A stretch of DNA of 64,000 bases from [Clostridium] viride DSM 6836 (GCA_000620945.1 JHZO01000004.1:496001-560000); one strand, 5' to 3'. Shown: positions 27,086-36,130, counted from the stretch's first letter. Notes: generated from the sequence alone by a model not told the origin. Translations and numbers: made by a program.

Positions 27086-27760
27086 ATGGGGGAAGGAAGC
27101 AATCAATTTAGAGGAGCAACCTTTGGAGGCTTCAACCGTCAGGATGTCTTAAGCTATCTGACGACGACAGAGAGTGCGTACGAAGCAAAGCTATCGCAGC
27201 TGCGCAGTGAGCTGGAAACGTCCAAGCAAGAGGCCGTAGAATCCAAGCGGAAAGTGGCCGAACTGGAAGAAAAGCTTCGTGAGACGGAAAAACTCAGCAA
27301 ATCCGTCAAAGATAGTCTATCCAAAACAGAGACAGAGCGCGACAAAAAGACTGAGAACTTAAAGCAACGAGAGGACGAGCTTTCCAAGCTTCGCCGCGAG
27401 TTGGCAGAATTGACGCCGAAGGCACTAGCCTATGACAAAATCAAAGAGCGCGCCGCCACGATCGAGTTAGACGCCCATGAGCGTGCCCAAATCATCTTGG
27501 ATGAGGCCAAAAAGGAAGCTGGTTTGCTTCAAAAGGACTATGCCGTTTGGATTCGTGAGGCACAGGTGAAGTATGAGCTGCTTCGCACCGGTCTGAACGA
27601 AGCATTTATGCGTTCGACGGTTGAGTTAGAGCAGATTTGCAACACCTTTGATCGAATCAGCGGTGATTTTGAGGGCTATGAGTCACTGCTCAGGGATTTG
27701 CTGTCTCGCGCGGACGAGATGGCAGACTCGGGGGAGAGGGAGTCGGTGTTCTCGCTATAA
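27086..27760 (+). CDS. DivIVA-like coiled-coil protein
   Basis: 224 residues. The N-terminus has the DivIVA-type membrane-targeting signature (FRGATFGGFNRQDVLSYL). A long charged coiled coil with heptads follows (about 25-130), then a second helical region (140-224). DivIVA/GpsB-family proteins organise division, polar growth or spore septation. This one lacks an assignable partner. ATG with GGAGGG is used, not the upstream TTG. Monocistronic, closed by a strong terminator. Confidence 0.75.
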   Translation: MGEGSNQFRGATFGGFNRQDVLSYLTTTESAYEAKLSQLRSELETSKQEAVESKRKVAELEEKLRETEKLSKSVKDSLSKTETERDKKTENLKQREDELSKLRRELAELTPKALAYDKIKERAATIELDAHERAQIILDEAKKEAGLLQKDYAVWIREAQVKYELLRTGLNEAFMRSTVELEQICNTFDRISGDFEGYESLLRDLLSRADEMADSGERESVFSL

Positions 27761-27766
27761 GAACCA

Positions 27767-27809
27767 AAAGAATGCGGCGGAAGGGAACGAACCTTCTGCC
27801 GCATTCTTT
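27767..27809. terminator. Bidirectional terminator, DivIVA-like/csaB
   Basis: An 18-bp stem with one G-T pair (27767-27784 with 27792-27809) and 7-base loop lies between convergent genes, with A-rich and T-rich flanks on each side. Confidence 0.9.
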
Positions 27810-27816
27810 ATGTTTA

Positions 27817-30039
27817 TTAGGACGGCGTGGATAGCTCTAAGAGCTTGGCTGCCGTTTCTAGATTGTTTGACTCCACCTCGCGAAGGAGATTCACTCGCTC
27901 GGTTAGGAAGGCCCGGTCAGATCCCCGGGTGATGGCAGTGTCAATGTGCGCTTGTAGTTGCTTTGGAGTTAGGTCTTGCAAATCAACGTACAGGTTTTGG
28001 GCAATATAGGAGAGGAAGGAGCTGACCTTTGGATCGTAAACCACACCCACCAGAGGAACCCCCTGCCCAGCTGCAAAAATCAGGCCATGCAGGCGCATTG
28101 AAATCACCGCACGCATACGGGAAAGGAATCCAATGGTTTGCTCGGCGGTGCAGCAGTCTGGGAACACATAGTGTGGGCATGAAAGGTGTGTGGTGATCTT
28201 TCGGGCGGCATTGATATCCAAACGCGGTTCGATGGGGAAAAAGATAGGGGTAAGACCATGCTTTCCATAGGCATACTCCGCAGCGGCAGCAAAGGCCTCT
28301 GCCTTTTCGTCAAAGCCAGACCAGGGGCGGACGATAAACGCAATGTAGGCTCCCTTTGGGTCTAACTTATGATTGAGGAAGAGGCTGTCCACAATTTCAG
28401 GTGAGGCCGCTGGCAGGGTCACGGTCGGATCCGCGGACAGAATCATGTCCGGAGAGGTCACGTGCATGTCCTGCAATTCCTGTAGGGAATGGGGATCGCG
28501 CAGCGTTATCGCATCCACGTAGCGATCCATGGTGCGGGCGGCCAGCTGTCGATTGCGTGCAGAGTGGATTGGGCCAATGCCACACCCATACATCAACACG
28601 CGACAATCGCTGCGCTTAGCCGCACGAAGGGTCCAAAGATAGAACCACAGGGAACGGAAACTCGTAATGTCCTGCATAAGAGAACCACCGCCGTTAATAT
28701 ACAGCTTCGAGCGGCGCATCCGGTGAATGATCTTTGGAAAGTTAAAGGTGTAAAGGGCGTTCACGCGGTACGTTAAGCGTGTTTCTTTTGGATTGCGAGA
28801 AAGCACATGGAAGGAAAACTCAGGATCAAGGGCACGCAGCTCGGATAAAATGGCAAGTAGGATGGCGTCATCACCGGCGTTACCCTTGCCATAGGCACCG
28901 CAGATTAGGATTTCCTCGCGCTGTTTGCGGGACAGGATGGTTTCGTATATCTTCAATTGAGTGGCTATGGTGGCCTCTAAGGAGAAGGCATGCTTTGCCT
29001 TTTGGTAGAGTGCATCACCCAGTTTGGTTCGCAGGGCAGGGTCCTGCGCTAAGCGGAGCAGATAGGTGGCCAAGGCGTCGGCATCGCCTACGGGGAAGAG
29101 GAAACCACAGGCACCGTGGTCAATGAGATAGGGAACACCACCCACCCGGCTGCTGACCGTGGGCAGGGAGGCCCGGGCGCCTTCCGTCAGAACGTAGGGA
29201 AAGGTTTCCGAGATCGAGGTGAGTGTATTAATATCAATCGATCGATAGAAGGCATCGGTATCGGACACCCAACCGGCAAAGCAGACCACATCCGAAACCG
29301 AAAGCTCCTTGCAAAGAGCCTGCAAGCGCTCGAGTTCTTCGCCATTGCCGGCAATCAGAAGGCGTAACTTCGGAAAGTCAGTATAGGCCTTGGCGAAGCC
29401 TCGAATTAGGGTGGCAATATCCTTCACCGGATTCAGTCGAGCGGCAATGCCGACCACGACGCTATCCTCCTCGGCTTGTAGGCCCACCGAACGGAAAAAG
29501 TCCATGCGGCTCATGCTGCTTTCCCGAGGGGTGAAGTCCAAACCATTGTAAATGGCAAAGAGTTTCTCCGGGTCAAAGCCACGGGAGATCAGAAGATCCA
29601 CCATGGCATCGGATACGCCAATGCGATAATCCATCATGCGAAGAGCGATGGTATTAATGACACCATAGGTGAGACGGGAGATCGGTCGACCAAGGTAGTC
29701 CAGGCGGTAATCGCTGTGCACCGTCGAAACCGTTGGCAGCTTGACGCGATGCGCCAAGAGAGCCCCCATCATATTTCCGCGCGCACCATGACAGTGGATG
29801 AGCTCAAAGCCCTCCTGCTTAATGATTTTCTCCATGCGATGCAGTGTGCGAGGAAGGTTCTTCCCGGAGAGCACCTCCGTTCGAATCCCAAGGGAGCGCG
29901 CTTCTGCCACAAAGGGACCATCGGTAAAGCAAACCATCATGACGTCATCAATCCGCCCGGTAAGGGAAGAGAGAAGGGAGTGCACGTGGGTTTTCGCGCC
30001 TCCGGTGTCGCCGCCGCTGATGAGATGAATGACTTTCAT
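27817..30039 (-). CDS. csaB: Glycosyltransferase-CsaB fusion (polysaccharide pyruvyl transferase)
   Basis: 740 residues in two parts. Residues 1 to about 370 are a GT-B glycosyltransferase of family 4 (HLISGGDTGGAKTHV at the start, GIAARLNPVKDIATL, and late EGARASLPTVSSRVGG). Residues from about 380 on form a polysaccharide pyruvyl transferase of the CsaB type (ICGAYGKGNAGDDAILLAI, LYINGGGSLMQD, MRLHGLIFAAGQGVPLVGV). CsaB pyruvylates a secondary wall polymer that holds SLH-domain S-layer proteins. The fusion suggests the sugar is added and pyruvylated by one protein. The ATG after GGGAGG is used. A longer frame starts without a site. Confidence 0.88.
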   Translation of the reverse strand: MKVIHLISGGDTGGAKTHVHSLLSSLTGRIDDVMMVCFTDGPFVAEARSLGIRTEVLSGKNLPRTLHRMEKIIKQEGFELIHCHGARGNMMGALLAHRVKLPTVSTVHSDYRLDYLGRPISRLTYGVINTIALRMMDYRIGVSDAMVDLLISRGFDPEKLFAIYNGLDFTPRESSMSRMDFFRSVGLQAEEDSVVVGIAARLNPVKDIATLIRGFAKAYTDFPKLRLLIAGNGEELERLQALCKELSVSDVVCFAGWVSDTDAFYRSIDINTLTSISETFPYVLTEGARASLPTVSSRVGGVPYLIDHGACGFLFPVGDADALATYLLRLAQDPALRTKLGDALYQKAKHAFSLEATIATQLKIYETILSRKQREEILICGAYGKGNAGDDAILLAILSELRALDPEFSFHVLSRNPKETRLTYRVNALYTFNFPKIIHRMRRSKLYINGGGSLMQDITSFRSLWFYLWTLRAAKRSDCRVLMYGCGIGPIHSARNRQLAARTMDRYVDAITLRDPHSLQELQDMHVTSPDMILSADPTVTLPAASPEIVDSLFLNHKLDPKGAYIAFIVRPWSGFDEKAEAFAAAAEYAYGKHGLTPIFFPIEPRLDINAARKITTHLSCPHYVFPDCCTAEQTIGFLSRMRAVISMRLHGLIFAAGQGVPLVGVVYDPKVSSFLSYIAQNLYVDLQDLTPKQLQAHIDTAITRGSDRAFLTERVNLLREVESNNLETAAKLLELSTPS

Positions 30040-30081
30040 GGCAGTACCTCCCAAAAAAATACTTGTAGAATAAGTCAAAAT

Positions 30082-30111
30082 ATTATACAATAAGCGAACA
30101 TACTCGGTCAA
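30082..30111 (-). promoter_or_regulatory. SigA-type promoter of the csaB fusion gene
   Basis: On the minus strand: TTGACC (30111-30106), an 18-base spacer and TATAAT (30087-30082), 43 bases before the start codon. Confidence 0.8.
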
Positions 30112-30159
30112 GGGAACCACAGAATAAATCACGGGTTCTTACATTATGGAGGATTGACA

Positions 30160-30678
30160 ATGAAAGTGATTGACGAAAAGGGTAAGCTGTTCGGTAGAAT
30201 AAACCTCATTGATTTGCTTGTACTGATTGCCATTCTGGTGGTCGGTGTTATTTTGGGCGGCAAGCTCTTAGGCGATAACACGGCTCTGGGCGGAAGCACC
30301 AAGTTGACCTATACGGTTAAAGTAGAAAACGTATCAGAAGATGTCTATCTGGCCATTGAAAAAATTCAGCTGCCCGACCAGCTCATGGCAGCCGGAAATC
30401 TATTAAATGGCAAGGTCATTGGGATGAGTGCGGACAAAAGTAAGAATCAGGTGCTTCAGGTGGTACCCAATCCAAATGGTGGCCCCAGCAGCGTTTCTAT
30501 GACAAATCCCAATACGTATGACCTAACCTTCACCATCGAAGCCTTTGTTGCCAACGATGTGAAGAATGAATTGGGCACCCAAGAGATTCGTGTGGGAAAG
30601 ACACACATTGTAAAAACACAGCAGTTTGAGCTGGAGCAGGGTGTCATTACCTCCTGCACGGCAGAGAAGGCATCCTAA
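30160..30678 (+). CDS. DUF4330 family membrane-anchored protein
   Basis: 172 residues with a short cytoplasmic start (DEKGKLFGRINLIDLLVL), one membrane helix (about 15-36) and an extracellular beta-rich domain. The KGKLFGRINLIDL opening is what I associate with DUF4330, often found near S-layer or cell-wall polysaccharide genes. Here it is divergent from the CsaB fusion, consistent with an envelope role. A GGAGG site is 7 bases before the ATG. Confidence 0.75.
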   Translation: MKVIDEKGKLFGRINLIDLLVLIAILVVGVILGGKLLGDNTALGGSTKLTYTVKVENVSEDVYLAIEKIQLPDQLMAAGNLLNGKVIGMSADKSKNQVLQVVPNPNGGPSSVSMTNPNTYDLTFTIEAFVANDVKNELGTQEIRVGKTHIVKTQQFELEQGVITSCTAEKAS

Positions 30679-30694
30679 TGACAGGGTGCTAAGG

Positions 30695-30735
30695 AAACAG
30701 GAGGGCCGCACCTTGCGTGGGGATCTCCTGTTTTT
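30695..30735 (+). terminator. Terminator after the DUF4330 gene
   Basis: A 9-bp outer stem AAACAGGAG/CTCCTGTTT encloses a CGCAC/GCGTG inner helix and ends in TTTTT. Confidence 0.8.
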
Positions 30736-30871
30736 CTTGCTAAGATTTCTATGGAGCTGTCAGAAAAAAGCAATAAGCTTTGCGACAAAGTAAGCCGCAG
30801 ATTTCTTTTATCTTTTTTGAAATTAAGGTATTCTACGAAGAGTGCAACGGTCAGAAAGGAGCGATGTCTCT

Positions 30872-31876
30872 GTGACAAAGAATTCTTTGAATAAAATGTT
30901 CGTCGAGGCTGCGTTAGGCAAGGCAATCAAGGATCTGCAAACCGACCCGGAGCAAACGCTAAAGCGATGGGTGGAAAAGAGCAGCAGCAAGGTACAAAAG
31001 GGAGAAAAGCAAGACCTAGTAGACCAGTTTCGAGGCTTGTTAACGGTGCAGCAAGGGCATTATGCTGCGCTGATTCAGCGCCTGGTGCAAGAGGTGCCTA
31101 CTGAGCGGCTTAAGACGCTGTCGCTCAACTTGGCTTACTACGCCTTTAAGCTGGGGACGGAAACGGCAAAGGAGCAAGAACTTCGCTATGGAGTTCACAT
31201 TCCATTTACCGTCTTCTTTGAGATGGATGGAACGGTGACGGCAAGCCACATCAAATCCATTGCAGACCAGGGAAAAAAGCTGGGAATTTACACCTACCAA
31301 CTGTTCTGCAGAACCGAACGCTCCCTTGCCACACTGCCGGATCTGTTTTCTGCGCATAAGGAATGTGTGTTTGTGGTCTACCTTCGGCCGGAGTCGGTGA
31401 CAAAGCCTTTGGTCGACGATTGGGGAAACCACTTCAACGTGATTCCGATGATTCTGACGAAGGATGGTCGTAGTGACGAGGCGGTTGCCCTCTTCCGAGC
31501 CGCCGGATTCCTCTGTGGCACGTGTTTGGAATACGATGGGGCCAGAACCAACCAGATTGCTTCGGCAGAGTATCTGGCACAAGCAGCTCGCATGGGATCA
31601 CCACTAGCTACCCTGTGGCCGCAAAGAGGGGTTTCCTCAGGCACTATGGGACAAGTGCGGAACACGGTGAAGAAGCAGCGGTTGCAGCAAGCCTACCCGG
31701 TTGTGCCCCTTGATTTGGTGGGGGACATTTTAGAAGCAGATCGCCTGCTCACCAATGAGTCAGCCCTTTTATACTTCGACAGCAAGGGGCAGCGACGCTG
31801 TATGGATGACGCTTACCGAGAGGGCGATGAAAACCTATTCCATAATTCATTTATTCAAATTTTAGAGGCGCTATAA
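30872..31876 (+). CDS. Radical-SAM-like protein lacking the iron-sulfur cluster motif
   Basis: 334 residues. Helical N-terminus (1-110), then a barrel-like region. PFTVFFEMDGTVTASHIKSIADQGKKLGIYTY aligns by eye with the start of a common clostridial radical SAM family (PWAILIDPT, then a CxxxCxxC loop, then a helix ending QGKELGIYVY), but here the Cys loop is deleted. LFSAHKECVFVVYL and a late LLYFDSKGQRRCMDDA likewise match later elements of that family. It is therefore probably a catalytically dead paralogue. The start is GTG after AAAGGAG. The nearby ATG runs into a stop after three codons. Function unknown. Confidence 0.7.
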   Translation: MTKNSLNKMFVEAALGKAIKDLQTDPEQTLKRWVEKSSSKVQKGEKQDLVDQFRGLLTVQQGHYAALIQRLVQEVPTERLKTLSLNLAYYAFKLGTETAKEQELRYGVHIPFTVFFEMDGTVTASHIKSIADQGKKLGIYTYQLFCRTERSLATLPDLFSAHKECVFVVYLRPESVTKPLVDDWGNHFNVIPMILTKDGRSDEAVALFRAAGFLCGTCLEYDGARTNQIASAEYLAQAARMGSPLATLWPQRGVSSGTMGQVRNTVKKQRLQQAYPVVPLDLVGDILEADRLLTNESALLYFDSKGQRRCMDDAYREGDENLFHNSFIQILEAL

Positions 31877-31977
31877 ACAAAAGAACGGCCAAATTGGTTT
31901 CCTTTTCATGATGCACAAAAAATTGTATATACTAAAGGGGAAACCGTTGATGGAACCATTTTGATGGAGGAATTGAG

Positions 31978-34599
31978 TTGTCATACTATCATGTAACAAA
32001 AGAGGCTGTGTTAACGCAGCTAAAAACGCAGGAGTCGCAGGGCTTGTCCTCCACGGAAGTGCAGCGGCGCTTGGAGGAATATGGACATAATGTTCTGCGT
32101 GAAAAGAAAAAAAAGACCAACTTGCAGCGTTTTTTGGAGCAGTTTAAGGATGTCATGATTTTAATCCTCTTGGCTGCGGCTGCCGTTTCCTTCGGAATCG
32201 CCTGCTATGAGGGGAATACCAGGGAGTTTTTTGAGCCGGCACTCATCTTGCTCATCGTAATATTGAATGCAGTCATGGGGGTCATGCAGGAGAGCAAGGC
32301 TGAACGCGCCTTAGATGCGTTAAAAAGCCTTTCTGCCCCCCATGCTCGTGTCATTCGAGATGGAGTTGAGCAGGTCATTGAGGCAAAGGACCTGGTTCCG
32401 GGTGATATGATTAAGCTCGAAGCTGGTGACTTTGTTCCTGCGGATGCCCGCTTGCTCCGTTCGGTCAGCTTAAAGAGTGAAGAATCGGCCCTCACGGGGG
32501 AATCGGTACCCAGTGAGAAGGATAGCGTACTGGAAGTGGCGGAAGGGGCTCCCTTGGGCGACCGCACCAATATGGTATTTTCGGGCTGTAGCATTACCTA
32601 TGGTACCGCACTTGCTGTGGTAACGGGTACTGGTATGGAAACCGAAATGGGTAAGATTGCAAACCTGTTGGAAGGGGAAACAGAAGGATTAACCCCCTTG
32701 CAGAGAAAGCTTGCCCAACTCGGAAAATACCTTGGCATCGTTGCACTTGCCGCATGTGGCATTATTTTCGTGATTGGGCTTCTGAATGATCTGCCGCCCA
32801 TGGAACTCTTTATGACAGCAGTTTCGCTGGCGGTTTCTGCCATCCCAGAAGGACTTCCTGCCACCGTGACCATCATTCTCTCCATTGGTGTGCAGCGCAT
32901 GGTGAAGAAAAACGCCATCATTCGTCGTCTGCCTGCCGTGGAAACCTTGGGAAATGCCTCTGTGATTTGTTCCGACAAGACCGGTACTTTGACCCAGAAT
33001 CGCATGACCTTGGTGAAAGCATACTCCGCGGAAGAGGGGAACCTGATCCCGCTGGATGCTTCCATCACTTCAACGGTGAAAACCTTGCTGCAATATGCGG
33101 CACTTTGTTGCGATGGTGCAGTGGTCTTTGAAGAAGGGAAAGAGGTTCACATCGGTGACCCCACCGAGACGGCCATCATTAAGGCTGCCTATGAGCAAGG
33201 CATGCCAAAGGATACCCTGCAACGGGACTTTCCTCGTGTGGCAGAACTGCCTTTTGACTCGGATCGTAAGCTCATGACCACCGTGGTGCAAATGGGTGGG
33301 AAGCTGTTGGTTATAACCAAGGGTGCGTTTGACGTGATGGCGCAGCGTTGCACCAGCGGAGATACGAAGAAAGGGGCAGAAATCACTGCGGAAATGAGCG
33401 CCTCTTCCTTGCGGGTGCTTGCTGTGGGCATCAAGGAACTTACCGAGCTACCGGAGACCATCAGCTCGGAGACCCTGGAGCAGGATTTGCACTTCTTGGG
33501 CCTGGTTGGCATGATCGACCCTCCACGTCCCGAAGCCAAGGTTGCCGTATCGGTTTGCCGCAAGGCAGGCATCCGTCCTGTTATGATTACGGGAGACCAT
33601 GTCATCACCGCCTCCGCCATTGCGAAGGAATTGGGCATCATGAACGAGAACGATCAAGCCGTGACCGGTACGGAGCTGGATGCCATGCCGGAGGAAGAAT
33701 TGGATCGTCGTGTCTCTCACATCTCGGTCTATGCCCGAGTATCGCCGGAGAATAAAATCCGTATCGTGAAGGCTTGGCAAAAACGTGGGGAAGTGGTCTC
33801 CATGACCGGCGACGGAGTCAATGACGCACCGGCCTTAAAGGCAGCCGATATCGGTTGTGCCATGGGTATTACCGGTACCGACGTGGCAAAGGGTGCCTCC
33901 GATATGATACTCACGGATGATAACTTTGCGACCATTGTGGATGCGGTGAAGGAAGGCCGCGGCATTTATGCCAACATCAAAAAGGTGGTTGGCTTTCTCT
34001 TAGGAACCAACATCGGTGAAGTGGTTGCCGTCTTCGTTGCCATGCTTCTGTGGCACAAAACCCCACTTCTTTCCATGCAACTTTTGTGGATTAACCTGGT
34101 GACCGATTCTCTTCCTGCTCTGGCTTTGGGCGTTGAGCCAGTGGAGCCCGGGGTCATGGAACAGAAGCCTAAGCCGAAGAACGAGGGTATCTTTGCCCAT
34201 GGTTTTGGCGTTCAGATTATTTTACAGGGATTCATGTTTGGCCTATTGACCTTGATTGGGTTCTACTATGGTGAGAAGTGGACGGGATCCTTGGTCGGCG
34301 GTCAAACAATGGCCTTTATGGTGTTGGCCTTATCGCAAATTTTCCACGCATTCAACATGCGCTCGACACGATCCCTATTTGCCATTGGCCCCTTTAGCAA
34401 CCGCACGCTGAACTTGGCAGCCCTTACCTCCATTCTCTTAACCTGCTTGGTGCTCTTTACTCCGGCTAGAATCCCATTTGGCCTGATTTTCTTGACGAAG
34501 GAACTTTACCTCTTGGCCATCGGACTGTCCCTGGCACCGATCGTTGTGATGGAATTGAGCAAAGCCTTTGGCCTAATCCACAGGGATCGAGCACACTAA
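31978..34599 (+). CDS. Calcium-transporting P-type ATPase (P2 type)
   Basis: An 873-residue cation pump of the SERCA/PMCA-like bacterial group. Actuator motif TGES (173-176), transmembrane Ca site PEGLP (290-294), phosphorylated Asp333 in CSDKTGTLT, the nucleotide domain, MTGDGVNDAPALK hinge, and late helices with NLVTDSLPALALG. About ten membrane segments. The TTG start follows GGAGGAATTGAG at good spacing. Calcium export is inferred from the family. It may also carry Mn, and it lies upstream of mntP. Confidence 0.93.
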   Translation: MSYYHVTKEAVLTQLKTQESQGLSSTEVQRRLEEYGHNVLREKKKKTNLQRFLEQFKDVMILILLAAAAVSFGIACYEGNTREFFEPALILLIVILNAVMGVMQESKAERALDALKSLSAPHARVIRDGVEQVIEAKDLVPGDMIKLEAGDFVPADARLLRSVSLKSEESALTGESVPSEKDSVLEVAEGAPLGDRTNMVFSGCSITYGTALAVVTGTGMETEMGKIANLLEGETEGLTPLQRKLAQLGKYLGIVALAACGIIFVIGLLNDLPPMELFMTAVSLAVSAIPEGLPATVTIILSIGVQRMVKKNAIIRRLPAVETLGNASVICSDKTGTLTQNRMTLVKAYSAEEGNLIPLDASITSTVKTLLQYAALCCDGAVVFEEGKEVHIGDPTETAIIKAAYEQGMPKDTLQRDFPRVAELPFDSDRKLMTTVVQMGGKLLVITKGAFDVMAQRCTSGDTKKGAEITAEMSASSLRVLAVGIKELTELPETISSETLEQDLHFLGLVGMIDPPRPEAKVAVSVCRKAGIRPVMITGDHVITASAIAKELGIMNENDQAVTGTELDAMPEEELDRRVSHISVYARVSPENKIRIVKAWQKRGEVVSMTGDGVNDAPALKAADIGCAMGITGTDVAKGASDMILTDDNFATIVDAVKEGRGIYANIKKVVGFLLGTNIGEVVAVFVAMLLWHKTPLLSMQLLWINLVTDSLPALALGVEPVEPGVMEQKPKPKNEGIFAHGFGVQIILQGFMFGLLTLIGFYYGEKWTGSLVGGQTMAFMVLALSQIFHAFNMRSTRSLFAIGPFSNRTLNLAALTSILLTCLVLFTPARIPFGLIFLTKELYLLAIGLSLAPIVVMELSKAFGLIHRDRAH

Positions 34600-34620
34600 G
34601 CGAGACAAAAGAACAATAGG

Positions 34621-34652
34621 AAGCTGTCGAGGGTCATACCTCGGCAGCTTTA
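34621..34652 (+). terminator. Hairpin after the P-type ATPase gene
   Basis: A 12-bp stem with one G-T pair (34621-34632 with 34639-34650) has a 6-base loop but only a short T tract, so termination may be incomplete and mntP could be partly co-transcribed. Confidence 0.6.
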
Positions 34653-34708
34653 ATCCACAGCATGGTTATACCTGATCGAATCGCACCGAAATAAAGGAGT
34701 CAATACAT

Positions 34709-35275
34709 ATGTCATTATGGGAACTGCTGTTCATTGCCATTGGCCTTTCGATGGATGCCTTTGCGGTATCGCTTTGTAAAGGTCTGGCGATGAAACGGCT
34801 TGTATGGAAGAATTGTGTCATCGTTGGAGTATGGTTTGGTGTGTTTCAAGCCCTGATGCCTCTACTAGGGTATCTGTTAGGCTTAACCATCGGGCCTTAT
34901 ATCACAGCAGTGGATCACTGGATTGCCTTTGTTTTGCTTGCGTTGATCGGGGCCAAAATGCTCAAGGAGTCCTTCGGGGAACAGGAGGAGCGAAACGAGT
35001 CACTTCGTCCCTGGCTGATGTTAACCCTTGCGGTGGCCACCAGCATTGATGCCTTTGCGGTGGGAATTACCTTTGCACTCTTGCCTTCGGTACACATTGT
35101 ATCGGCCATAGCCTTGATTGGCCTGACCACCTTTCTACTCTCGGTACTTGGTGTTAAGTTGGGACATCAGTTTGGAAAAGGGCAGGGGGCCATTGCCGAG
35201 CGCATCGGAGGAATCATTTTGATTGCCATGGGTCTCAAGATTCTATTGGAGCACCTTGCATTATTACCCATATAA
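34709..35275 (+). CDS. mntP: Manganese efflux pump MntP
   Basis: A 188-residue, six-helix exporter. The two related halves each carry the Asp motif (GLSMDAFAVSL at residues 12-22 and ATSIDAFAVGITF near 110) that defines MntP. An AAAGGAG site precedes the ATG. I searched the 109-base leader for a yybP-ykoY manganese riboswitch and see none. Confidence 0.93.
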   Translation: MSLWELLFIAIGLSMDAFAVSLCKGLAMKRLVWKNCVIVGVWFGVFQALMPLLGYLLGLTIGPYITAVDHWIAFVLLALIGAKMLKESFGEQEERNESLRPWLMLTLAVATSIDAFAVGITFALLPSVHIVSAIALIGLTTFLLSVLGVKLGHQFGKGQGAIAERIGGIILIAMGLKILLEHLALLPI

Positions 35276-35280
35276 GCGAC

Positions 35281-35312
35281 AAAACGCAGTCCTTGGTTAA
35301 GGACTGCGTTTT
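35281..35312. terminator. Bidirectional terminator, mntP/tauE
   Basis: A 14-bp perfect stem AAAACGCAGTCCTT and complement, with a GGTT loop. It overlaps the last codons of the convergent TauE half-gene. Confidence 0.88.
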
Positions 35313-35686
35313 TCTGTTTTGTGGTCTGGGTCTTTTCGAACCAGTTCCCAAATCCCGACGATGAGGAGAAAGACGCCAAAGAGCTTTCGAAGAATAGATA
35401 CATCCATGCGATTGGATAAGACTGCAGCCAGGGCACTACACAGCAGACCACCTAGAATGGCATAGAACGCAACCGGTTTTTCCACATAACCATTCTTGAA
35501 GTGAGAGGGAAGTGCAGCAAGCGCGGCAGGGAGAAAGTAAATCAAGTTTATCCCCTGCGCCTCCTGTTGGGGAATACCCGCAAAAGCAATGAGATAAATA
35601 AGAAGGATTGAACCTCCGCCCACCCCAAATCCGGACAGCACCCCGGTTGCAATCCCGACGAGAAAGCCCCAGAACCAAACACTCAA
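35297..35686 (-). CDS. TauE/SafE family transporter, second half
   Basis: 129 residues with about four membrane helices and the family glycine motif GVLSGFGVGGGSILLIYLI (about 16-34). Anion or organosulfur export is the family role. The start is a TTG whose TTGA overlaps the stop of the previous half-gene and follows GGAGG by 8 bases, so translation is coupled. A full TauE/SafE is about 250 residues, the sum of this gene and its neighbour. Confidence 0.8.
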   Translation of the reverse strand: MSVWFWGFLVGIATGVLSGFGVGGGSILLIYLIAFAGIPQQEAQGINLIYFLPAALAALPSHFKNGYVEKPVAFYAILGGLLCSALAAVLSNRMDVSILRKLFGVFLLIVGIWELVRKDPDHKTEKRSP

Positions 35687-36024
35687 AAGAATGACCTCCA
35701 GGCACCGTATAGAATGAGAAAGGCAAAGATGCGACGCAGCCAGGTCATAGAGACCCGTCGAAATAGCTTGCCGCCTAACAGTCCACCCACGAATCCCCCG
35801 AATAGGTAGGGCGAAGCAGTGGCGAGGTTCAAATTTCCGTGAAGAAAGTAGATGGTTGCGGAGAGGAGACAGAGGGGCAAAATAATGCTGACGGAGGTGG
35901 CAAAGGCTTTCTGGCGGGAGAGTCCGCAATACGAAACCAGCATGGGAACCAAGACCATGCCACCTCCTCCACCGAAAAAGCCATTGACAAGGCCAGCGGA
36001 ACACCCGGCAATCAGTGCCCGCAT
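35683..36024 (-). CDS. TauE/SafE family transporter, first half
   Basis: 113 residues from the ATG (MRALIAGCSAGLVNG), with the duplicate glycine motif GLVNGFFGGGGGMVLVPMLV. Half-sized TauE/SafE gene pairs occur in Clostridia and presumably pair as a heterodimer. An alternative TTG start about 35 bases upstream has a better site (GGAGGGGGA), but that site lies in an exact 12-bp inverted repeat. An ATG further up at 36138 is unlikely. Confidence 0.78.
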   Translation of the reverse strand: MRALIAGCSAGLVNGFFGGGGGMVLVPMLVSYCGLSRQKAFATSVSIILPLCLLSATIYFLHGNLNLATASPYLFGGFVGGLLGGKLFRRVSMTWLRRIFAFLILYGAWRSFF

Positions 36025-36060
36025 GCGGCAGCGCCCTTCCAATTTCTGCGACAACAAAAG

Positions 36061-36125
36061 TCCCCCTCCGAATTCCATTCCGATGGCAAAAAAGCCAGCA
36101 TAATGAAAGTATGTTCGGAGGGGGA
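36061..36125 (-). promoter_or_regulatory. Exact 12-bp inverted repeat covering a ribosome-binding site
   Basis: TCCCCCTCCGAA (minus-strand 36125-36114) pairs exactly with TTCGGAGGGGGA (36072-36061). The 3' arm is the purine-rich ribosome-binding site of the first TauE half-gene and is followed by CTTTTG. The hairpin could mask translation or act as a weak terminator after tcdA. Confidence 0.6.
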
Positions 36126-36130
36126 TGCTT

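Noticed and set aside
34600-34708. Manganese (yybP-ykoY) riboswitch before mntP
   Set aside because: The gap is only 109 bases and is largely filled by the ATPase-gene hairpin. No conserved core is seen.
36061-36125. Inverted repeat as a + strand terminator
   Set aside because: No T run follows on the + strand and there is no upstream + strand gene to end.
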